This document shows, in pieces, positions 56,724 to 64,000 of a DNA stretch of 64,000 bases (the stretch's first letter is position 1; each line of letters starts with the position of its first letter). The position numbers and the translations under genes are program-made. Below the pieces are notes generated by a model. That model saw nothing but the letters and a program-made list of their open reading frames with translations. It ran no database searches and was not told the DNA's origin. The DNA comes from Bacteroidia bacterium. Lineage in GTDB: Bacteria; Bacteroidota; Bacteroidia; CAIKAF01. The stretch covers positions 19,675-83,674 of the forward strand of contig JACVCJ010000018.1 in assembly GCA_016742095.1 (NCBI GenBank). Direction: 5' to 3'.

Positions 56724-58205
56724 TCAGGATTCGGGGATATCCATGCGCAGGCTTTCGTATACACGGTCGATACCGTCTTTGGTATCGGAAAGCACAATAA
56801 GTCCGTCGCCGGCTTCGAGCACGGTTGAACCGCCGGGGGTCAGGTACTGGTCGCCCCGCTTGATCATGGCAATGATGGCCGAACGCGGAAAATTCAGGTC
56901 CACGATCTTTTTGCCCTGTGCATAGCCGTCCACCGAAATTTCGATCTCCCGCATGACCGCTTTGGGATTGTGATCGGCCATAAGGATCTCGGTAAAGGCC
57001 GGGGCCGGTTTCACCTTTTCGGGCAGGGCCACGTGCAGCCAGCGGGCCACCGTAGACAGTGAAGTACCCTGTATCAGCAGTGAGGTAACGGATATAAAGA
57101 ATACGAGGTTAAAGATCATGTCGGCCTTTTCGATACCGGCCAGCAGCGGATAGGTGGCAAATACGATGGGTACCGCTCCGCGCAGCCCCACCCAGGATAT
57201 GTACAGCCTGCGCCGCATTTTCATTTTAAAGGGTATCAGGGTGATAAATACGCTCAGCGGACGTGCCAGCAGGATCAGGAAGAGCGAGATGAGCATACCG
57301 ATGCCCAGCACAGGCACCATACGTGAGGGAAATACAAGGAGGCCCAGCGTAAGGAACAGTACGATCTGCACCAGCCAGGCAAAACCATCGTAGGTCTTGA
57401 GGATGGTCCTTTTGTGGATCAGTTTCTGGTTCCCGAGGAAAATACCACAGATATACACGGCGAGGAAGCCGTTACCACCGATAAAGTCGGTTGCGGAGAA
57501 GGTAATGAACATGAGCGAGATCACCAGTACGGGATACAGTCCCTCGAAGCCGAGTTTGATACGGTTGATGACAAAAAGGCTCAGGCGTCCGAACAGGAAA
57601 CCGGCCAGTCCCCCCAGGAGCATCTGCTGCAGGAAGAGCAGCAATACCGACCAGAAACTCTGCTCCGGGTTTTGTACCAAGCCCAGGAACACGATGGTAA
57701 GTACATAGGCCATAGGGTCGTTACTTCCGCTTTCCAGCTCCAGCAGCGGCCTCAGGTTACTTTTCAGGCCCAGGCTTTTGGAACGCAGCAGTGAAAACAC
57801 CGCCGCCGCATCCGTAGAAGATACGATGGAGCCCAGCAGCAGGCTTTCATAGATGGTAAAATCGGTAATGAGCCAAACGAAAAGGCCCAGTGAAAATGCA
57901 GTGACCAGCACCCCGGCGGTAGAAAGCACCAGTCCCTGTGCCAGTATGGGTTTTACGCCGTTCCAGTTGGTATCGAAACCGCCGGAAAAAAGGATAAAAT
58001 TCAGCGATACCACGCCGATGAACTGTGCAATGGCCGGGTTGTCGAACTGTATGCCGCCGATGCCTTCGGAACCGGCCAGCATGCCGATAAGCAGGAAAAG
58101 GATCAGGGTGGGTACACCGTAACGGTAAGATACCCGCCCGGCCATGATACTGATGAAAAGCAACAGCGATCCTGCCAGTAATATATTCTCGATGGTTAAA
58201 TTCAT
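56724..58205 (-). CDS. potassium/proton antiporter (CPA1, NhaP2/CvrA-like) with C-terminal RCK-type domain
   Basis: MNLTIENILLAGSLLLFISIMAGRVSYRYGVPTLILFLLIGMLAGSEGIGGI; LGSIVSSTDAAAVFSLLRS; C-terminal TrkA_C-like PRSAIIAMIKRGDQYLTPGGSTVLEAGDGLIVLSD. Confidence 0.9.
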   Translation of the reverse strand: MNLTIENILLAGSLLLFISIMAGRVSYRYGVPTLILFLLIGMLAGSEGIGGIQFDNPAIAQFIGVVSLNFILFSGGFDTNWNGVKPILAQGLVLSTAGVLVTAFSLGLFVWLITDFTIYESLLLGSIVSSTDAAAVFSLLRSKSLGLKSNLRPLLELESGSNDPMAYVLTIVFLGLVQNPEQSFWSVLLLFLQQMLLGGLAGFLFGRLSLFVINRIKLGFEGLYPVLVISLMFITFSATDFIGGNGFLAVYICGIFLGNQKLIHKRTILKTYDGFAWLVQIVLFLTLGLLVFPSRMVPVLGIGMLISLFLILLARPLSVFITLIPFKMKMRRRLYISWVGLRGAVPIVFATYPLLAGIEKADMIFNLVFFISVTSLLIQGTSLSTVARWLHVALPEKVKPAPAFTEILMADHNPKAVMREIEISVDGYAQGKKIVDLNFPRSAIIAMIKRGDQYLTPGGSTVLEAGDGLIVLSDTKDGIDRVYESLRMDIPES

Positions 58206-58602
58206 AATCGGTAGTATTTGGCGGAGGCCCGGCAAAATACGAATAATATGCTAAAAAAAGCGCCAAGCCCCCGTAATATCTGCATTATATACTAAAAAAC
58301 GACTTTCTCAATGCAAAAAACACCTGCACATTGCTTTCCGCAGAAGGCAATATGCGGGCACCCGTACAACTCAGTACCAGCCTGCAAGACCGGGCATTCA
58401 GTCCGGGCAAAAGTACAAATATTATTCGCAAAGCCTTACCCATGGCGAAGATCAATTTCAACGAATTCATTTACAACCATTTAAACCAACCTGAAATTCA
58501 GGCACTGCAAACCGTTTAATTTATCTATATTTAGCTGCCCCGTTTCTGCATGCCGCGACTCTTATACCTTCTTCACCGGTATACATTGTAAACCGTAACG
58601 CG

Positions 58603-60861
58603 ATGCATAAACTGTACACTGTTGTCTTCCTGTTTCTCACTTTTTCTTTTGCCCGTGCGCAGGACCTGTCCAATCCCTGTCTGCGGAACCGGAGTTTTCA
58701 TGTGGTGGTGCTGGGCTCTTCCACTTCGGCAGGTACCGGCCCGTCCGTTCCGGACAGTGCCTGGGTAAACCGCTACCGGAAACACCTGCAGTCCATATCG
58801 CCTTCCAATACGGTAACCAACCTGGCCATCGGCGGTACCACCACCTATCACATCATGCCCGACGGTTTTGTGCAGCCTCCGGGCAGACCGGCCACAAACC
58901 CGAACAATAACATCAGCAAAGCCATCAGCCTGGGTGCCGACGCCATCATCATCAATATGCCTTCCAACGATGCGGCCAACGGATTTACGCTCCAGGAACA
59001 GATGTCGAACTTTAACCTGCTGGCGGCTACGGCCGCAGCCGCCAGTATACCGGTGTGGATCACGACCACACAGCCCCGCAACAGCCTGAGCGCTGCCGGA
59101 GATCAGCTGCAGCTCGATGTACGCGACAGTATATTCAGCCGTTTCGGCAGTTATGCCGTCGACTTCTGGAACGGCATTGCCGCCGCCAATAACGATATAC
59201 TGCCCCAGTACAACTCCGGGGACGGTACACACCTGAACAATGCCGGGCATGCGGTCCTCGTACAGCGCGTTATCAGTAAAAATATACTGAGTACCATTTA
59301 CGATACACTCCCCCAACCCGACCTGGCCATTACAGACTGGCAGGTGCTGAACCCTTCTGCCTGCGGAGATACGCTCACCCTGCTTCGGGGACTGCTCAGT
59401 AATTACGGCACGGCTTCCACAGCCGATATTCCCGTACAGCTGATGGTCAGCGATCTTTCCACCGGCATTACGAACAGCCTGTACGACACGTTGTACGGCG
59501 GCACCGGCAGCTGCCTCAGCGATACGTTCTATTTTGGCATCAACACTTCGATCGCAGGCACATTACAACTACAGTCCGTATTGCAGGGTTCCGATACCGA
59601 TCCGCAGAACGACAGCAGCAATGTGCTTGTGTATACCAGCAGCGGACTTCCCCAGCTCAGCGTACAGCATGATACCGTTTGTCTCAACAGTGCGGCCCTG
59701 CTGCTTGCCCAGGCTTCTGCCGGGGATACCGTTGTGTGGTACGATCAGGCCCTCGGTGGCAGCATACTGGCCTGGGGCGACAGCCTGCTGCTATCGTCCG
59801 TAGGGCAGTCCCAGCATTTTTATGCCGAAGCCGTACGTTTACCGCTCCATTACACAGGCTCGCTCGCTGCGGCACAAAGCGCTGCCACCAGCTGGAACGG
59901 CGTTATGTTCAACATCATCGCCCTGGACACCCTGGTGATCGACAGCCTGGGCCTGGAAGCCGGAAGTACCGGCACACAGGGAATACGCGGCTATACCCGG
60001 AACGGTTCCTATGTAGGCCATGAAAACAATGCCGCCGCCTGGACCCTCTGGGGCAACGATACCCTGCAGATACCTGTTGCCAATACCCGGCATTCTGCAT
60101 ATTTCGGGCCGAAAAACCTGCTGCCGGGAGATACCCTGGGCGTGTACCTGCACATGCAGCAAAGCGGCTCTACCCTGCGCTACCGTAGCGTTACACAGGC
60201 CCAGACCTACACCAATGCCCATATACAGCTTGTTTCCGGCGCCGGCATTGCCTATACCTTCGGTACGGTGTACAGTCCGCGCGACTGGACCGGCGAAGTG
60301 TATTACCATTACGGCTTTAACCCCGACGGACAGTGCCGCTCGGCACGGGTAGCCGTACAGGCTGTGCTCAGCACGCCACAGATCGCTCTGGGGAACGATA
60401 CGGCCATCGGTAGCGGGGAAACCCTGCAGCTGGACGCAGGCAGTAACTTTGTACACTACAGCTGGAGTAACGGGGACACTACGGCTGTTTCGCTTATCGA
60501 TACAAGCCGTTACCCGCCGGGTACGCACCTCATCTGGGTAAATGTACAGGATGTCAATGGCTGCGAAGCTGCGGACAGCATAGAGGTAACCGTCGGTGCG
60601 CCTGTATCCCTTGAGAATGCCTCCGTCCAGGACTTTCGCATCTACCCGAACCCCGGGAACGGCATTTTTACCTTCAGCAGCAGTCAGGGGATAGCTCCTC
60701 AGCGTATCCGCATTTACGATCTTTCGGGGCGGGAGGTATTTTACCGCGTACAGCCGCAGGAAGGTCAGTGGATCGATACCGGTCTGCCACCCGCCCTGTA
60801 CATCCTGGAGTTCAGCCGGGGTCCATATCCGGAACGACACAAATGGCAGGTGACAGAGTAA
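58603..60861 (+). CDS. SGNH/GDSL hydrolase with T9SS type A sorting domain
   Basis: VVVLGSSTSAGTGPSVPDSAWVNRY, MPSNDAANG, GDGTHLNNAGHAVL; C-terminal DFRIYPNPGNGIFTFSSSQGIAPQRIRIYDLSGREV. Confidence 0.88.
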   Translation: MHKLYTVVFLFLTFSFARAQDLSNPCLRNRSFHVVVLGSSTSAGTGPSVPDSAWVNRYRKHLQSISPSNTVTNLAIGGTTTYHIMPDGFVQPPGRPATNPNNNISKAISLGADAIIINMPSNDAANGFTLQEQMSNFNLLAATAAAASIPVWITTTQPRNSLSAAGDQLQLDVRDSIFSRFGSYAVDFWNGIAAANNDILPQYNSGDGTHLNNAGHAVLVQRVISKNILSTIYDTLPQPDLAITDWQVLNPSACGDTLTLLRGLLSNYGTASTADIPVQLMVSDLSTGITNSLYDTLYGGTGSCLSDTFYFGINTSIAGTLQLQSVLQGSDTDPQNDSSNVLVYTSSGLPQLSVQHDTVCLNSAALLLAQASAGDTVVWYDQALGGSILAWGDSLLLSSVGQSQHFYAEAVRLPLHYTGSLAAAQSAATSWNGVMFNIIALDTLVIDSLGLEAGSTGTQGIRGYTRNGSYVGHENNAAAWTLWGNDTLQIPVANTRHSAYFGPKNLLPGDTLGVYLHMQQSGSTLRYRSVTQAQTYTNAHIQLVSGAGIAYTFGTVYSPRDWTGEVYYHYGFNPDGQCRSARVAVQAVLSTPQIALGNDTAIGSGETLQLDAGSNFVHYSWSNGDTTAVSLIDTSRYPPGTHLIWVNVQDVNGCEAADSIEVTVGAPVSLENASVQDFRIYPNPGNGIFTFSSSQGIAPQRIRIYDLSGREVFYRVQPQEGQWIDTGLPPALYILEFSRGPYPERHKWQVTE

Positions 60862-60983
60862 GTCCCTGAAAGTAAAGCAGAAAAAAAGACAAGTCTGGCA
60901 AGATTTTTGTGCTGAACAAAAAATTGGTTATACTTGTCCTGCCTTGCAGGCACCCCGTCTTTTTTATACGGAGATATAATTTC

Positions 60984-62264
60984 ATGACATTCGACGACTT
61001 CGATTTTGCGCCGGCCCTTTCGGAAGGCATATTTTACCTGGGTTTCAGTAAACCGACCCCTATTCAGGAACAAGCTATTCCCGTGATCCTTTCGGGCAGG
61101 GACCTGATCGCCTGTGCCCAGACCGGCACGGGAAAAACCGCAGCCTATGTGCTTCCCCTGCTGCATAAGATCATCGACCACCGCCAGGAGGGCCTCAATA
61201 CCCTGATCCTGGTGCCTACGCGTGAACTGGCCGTACAGATCGACCAGCAGATAGAAGGACTTTCCTATTTTACGGAAATCAGTTCCATACCGGTATACGG
61301 CGGCGGCGACGGTGCTGCCTGGGACCAGCAGAAACGTGCGCTGCTGAGCGGTGCCAACATCGTTATTGCGCCTCCCGGACGCCTGATCTCACACCTGGCA
61401 TCGGGGCAGATCAATCTGAAACATATACGCCACGTGGTGCTCGACGAGGCCGACCGCATGCTGGACATGGGTTTCTTCGAAGACATCATGCGCATTATGA
61501 GCTACCTGCCGCCGGAACGTCAGACCCTGCTTTTTTCGGCCACCATGCCGCCGCAGATGCGTAAACTGGCGGCCAACCTGCTGAAGGAACCGGCCGAGAT
61601 CAATATTGCCGTTTCGGTACCCAATGCCGGGATCAACCAGCAGGCTTATATGACCCACGATCCGCAAAAACTGCCCCTGCTGCTGAAAATACTGAAGGAA
61701 GGCGATTTCGGCAGTGTGATCATTTTTGCATCGACCAAAGACAAAGTAAAAAAACTGGAACAGACACTGCGCCGTTCCGGGATACAGGCCAGCGCCTTTC
61801 ACTCGGACCTGGACCAGAAAGAACGCGAGGAACTGCTGCTGAAGTTCAAGCACCGGCAGATACCCGTACTGGTAGGTACCGACGTACTTTCGCGCGGGAT
61901 CGATATCGAAGGCATCAGCCTGGTGGTGAATTACGACGTTCCTCCCGATCCGGAGGACTATGTACACCGCATCGGACGTACGGCCCGCGGAGAGCGCACC
62001 GGCACGGCCATCACCTTCATCAATGACCAGTGCCGTCCTAAATTTCAGCGCATCGAACGCCTGATCGGCCGCGAGATACCCAAGACACCCCTGCCCGAAG
62101 GTATGGGCGAAGCGCCTTCGTACACAGCAGCCATGACAGCGCGTAAATCCAACCATAATAACAACAAAAAAGGCGGCGGATACTGGAAAAACCGCAAGAA
62201 AAGCGGACGTAAAGGTCCGGGAACTGCCGGCAAAAGCAGCGGAGAAGCCCCCAAAGCTTCCTAA
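60984..62264 (+). CDS. DEAD/DEAH box RNA helicase (RhlE-like)
   Basis: Start MTFDDFDFAPALSEGIFYLGFSKPTPIQEQAIP; AQTGTGKTAAY, VLDEADRMLDMGF, SATM, HRIGRTARGERTG; basic C-terminus. Confidence 0.93.
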   Translation: MTFDDFDFAPALSEGIFYLGFSKPTPIQEQAIPVILSGRDLIACAQTGTGKTAAYVLPLLHKIIDHRQEGLNTLILVPTRELAVQIDQQIEGLSYFTEISSIPVYGGGDGAAWDQQKRALLSGANIVIAPPGRLISHLASGQINLKHIRHVVLDEADRMLDMGFFEDIMRIMSYLPPERQTLLFSATMPPQMRKLAANLLKEPAEINIAVSVPNAGINQQAYMTHDPQKLPLLLKILKEGDFGSVIIFASTKDKVKKLEQTLRRSGIQASAFHSDLDQKEREELLLKFKHRQIPVLVGTDVLSRGIDIEGISLVVNYDVPPDPEDYVHRIGRTARGERTGTAITFINDQCRPKFQRIERLIGREIPKTPLPEGMGEAPSYTAAMTARKSNHNNNKKGGGYWKNRKKSGRKGPGTAGKSSGEAPKAS

Positions 62265-63328
62265 GCGTTCACCAGCAGGCGTTTTTCCTGTGCAGCGGTA
62301 AAGTGTCCGATAGGCTCTGTAAATGCCGCATAGCCATTGGCCGAGAGTATTTCCTGCACATCTTTCAATGCGTGGGGCGCCACCGCCAGCAGCATACCGC
62401 CATTGGTCTGCGGATCGGGAAGCAGCTGAAAAGCTTCCATGGCATCTACTCCGGCCCCCAGCTGTATTTTTTCATGCATGGACTTCCAGTTGCGGAACGT
62501 AGCATCGGGGATGGTCTGTTTCGACAGGTAATAGGCCAGGGATTCCACCCTGGGCAGGCGGGAATATTGAATTTTTGCACTCAGACCACTGCCTTCGGCC
62601 ATTTCGAGCAGGTGCCCGGCCAGTCCGAAACCGGTTACGTCCGTCATGGCGTTTAGGCCCTTTACCGGGCCAAGCAATGCTCCCACGCTGTTGAGGCGGG
62701 TAAGCTGTGCATACAGGCCGGCTTCATCTTCGGGGCGCAGCTGTTCTCTTTTGGCCGCCGTGGTAAGCAGGCCCACGCCCAGCGGTTTGGTAAGCAGGAT
62801 CAGGTCGCCTTCACGGGCGGTATTGTTGCGGACGAGGTGTGCCGGTTTTACCCTTCCGTTCACGGAAAGGCCGAAAAAGGGTTCCGGGGCATCGATGCTG
62901 TGTCCGCCGGCCAGGGGAATTCCGGCTTCGAGGCACAGTTCGCGGGCACCTTCCATGACGCGGTTGGCAAGGGCGGCGGGCAGTTTTTCAACAGGCCAGC
63001 CTAATACGGCCAGGGCCATCAGCGGCGTTCCGCCCATGGCATACACATCGCTGAGCGCGTTGGCAGCCGCCACTTTACCGAACATATAGGGATCGTTGAC
63101 CACCGGCGTAAAAAAATCGGTGGTACTGATCAGGGCTTCTTCGGGATTCAGCAGGTACACGGCGGCATCGTCGTGGCTCTGGTTGCCTACCAGCAGATCG
63201 GGATAAGAGCCCGCCATCTGGCCCTTGAGTATCTCGTCCAGCACGAGGGGAGCTATTTTACATCCGCAGCCGGCGCCCCGGGCATATTGGGTAAGACGGT
63301 AAGGGGTATTTTCGGTAGCGTTCGTCAT
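62261..63328 (-). CDS. selD: selenide, water dikinase
   Basis: MTNATENTPYRLTQYARGAGCGCKIAPLVLDEIL (Cys form, TGC/TGT, no TGA); DDAAVYLLNPEEALISTTDFFTPVVNDP. Confidence 0.95.
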   Translation of the reverse strand: MTNATENTPYRLTQYARGAGCGCKIAPLVLDEILKGQMAGSYPDLLVGNQSHDDAAVYLLNPEEALISTTDFFTPVVNDPYMFGKVAAANALSDVYAMGGTPLMALAVLGWPVEKLPAALANRVMEGARELCLEAGIPLAGGHSIDAPEPFFGLSVNGRVKPAHLVRNNTAREGDLILLTKPLGVGLLTTAAKREQLRPEDEAGLYAQLTRLNSVGALLGPVKGLNAMTDVTGFGLAGHLLEMAEGSGLSAKIQYSRLPRVESLAYYLSKQTIPDATFRNWKSMHEKIQLGAGVDAMEAFQLLPDPQTNGGMLLAVAPHALKDVQEILSANGYAAFTEPIGHFTAAQEKRLLVNA

Positions 63329-64000
63329 CCTGTATATTTTTTTAACTGCGCAAGGAGGCCGGGGATATCCCTGCCGTCCCACTCTGTGTGTTGTACTTTT
63401 CGTTCTCCGCTGAGGCTGCTGTTGCGGTAAAATTTATCATAATAACGCAAGAGTATACGAAAACAGCCGGCGGTGTCGCCTTCTTCCAGGAACTGCAGGG
63501 CATTTCGCGTATACTCATCACCCAGGCGGCGGCGTATGCGGTTCACCGGGTTCGACAGTTCTTCTGCCGAAAAGCGGCCATAGTCCTTCAGCACATTTTC
63601 CAGGCGTACCTCAAAGGGAATGTCGAGGAAAACAAAAGGTACGGCACGCAGCTGACTGAAAAAAGCCTCGGGCAGGTTTATGTTACCGATGCGCCGGCTT
63701 TCATCCTCGAGCCATATGTGGGTGTTACCTTTTTCGATACGTTGCTGTTCGGTCTTAAGCAGGGCCAGGGCCAGGTTATTTTCTACCTGTTCGGCACCCG
63801 GCTGCGGAGGCAGGCCCAGGTTACCAAAGGCCGAACCTTTGTGCCCGGCCAGTTTTTCCAGGTCGATCACGCTTTCACCGGACTCTTCGAGGGCAGCGAG
63901 CAGCATGGTCTTTCCGCTGCCGGTATAGCCGCCCAGCACGGCAAAGGGACGGGGTTCCCTGAACAGGTCCAGCGCCCAGTTCCGGAAGGCCTTATAGCCT
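63325..64000 (-). CDS. mnmH: tRNA 2-selenouridine synthase (partial, N-terminus outside window)
   Basis: ...AVLGGYTGSGKTMLLAALEESGESVIDLEKLAGHKGSAFGNLGLPPQPGAEQVENNLALAL...; ATGA overlap with selD. Confidence 0.93.
   Translation of the reverse strand, partial: GYKAFRNWALDLFREPRPFAVLGGYTGSGKTMLLAALEESGESVIDLEKLAGHKGSAFGNLGLPPQPGAEQVENNLALALLKTEQQRIEKGNTHIWLEDESRRIGNINLPEAFFSQLRAVPFVFLDIPFEVRLENVLKDYGRFSAEELSNPVNRIRRRLGDEYTRNALQFLEEGDTAGCFRILLRYYDKFYRNSSLSGERKVQHTEWDGRDIPGLLAQLKKYTG

Noticed and set aside
63240-63290. Selenocysteine in SelD active site
   Set aside because: Codons read GGC TGC GGA TGT AAA, i.e. Cys, no in-frame TGA.
1-64000. tRNA, rRNA or IS elements
   Set aside because: No convincing T-arm/cloverleaf, rRNA core motif or transposase ORF seen by eye; tRNAscan-SE and Infernal would be decisive.

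Overview
64-kb chromosomal window from a Bacteroidota (Chitinophagaceae-like) genome. Support: T9SS type A C-terminal domains, a T9SS plug protein, TAnnTTTG-type -7 boxes and an nqrABCDEF operon. About 60 credible genes are present. I saw no tRNA/rRNA, CRISPR array, IS element or prophage. Most of 1-35 kb and 50-64 kb looks like core or household content: TonB receptor, Gcr-type membrane protein, pruA, apaG, nqrA-F, a TPR-histidine kinase/LytTR pair, lpdA, corA/prsW, ECF sigma, M2 peptidase, thiolase, K+/H+ antiporter, DEAD helicase, selD/mnmH and six T9SS cargo proteins. The 36.9-50.4 kb region is more accessory: small redox/VOC/AraC/LysR genes, several of them broken. I do not see an unmistakable new defence or mobile system. 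The best leads are: (1) two near-identical, identically positioned AraC-type operators (GTTTGA..CAA repeated at 21 bp) upstream of an Atu4866-araC operon and of an SDR gene, with a sensor-domain fragment of the same AraC family between them; (2) a PrsW protease gene divergent from an ECF sigma gene and an anti-sigma-like protein that ends in a TonB C-terminal domain, with two palindromes between them; (3) three small enzyme genes broken by single-base lesions (two in-frame TAG, one frameshift) in one 12-kb stretch; (4) paired TetR-like operators at a thiolase gene; (5) a tandem T9SS cargo duplication with a homogenised 3' half. Many long ORFs in the supplied track are antisense shadows of real genes.
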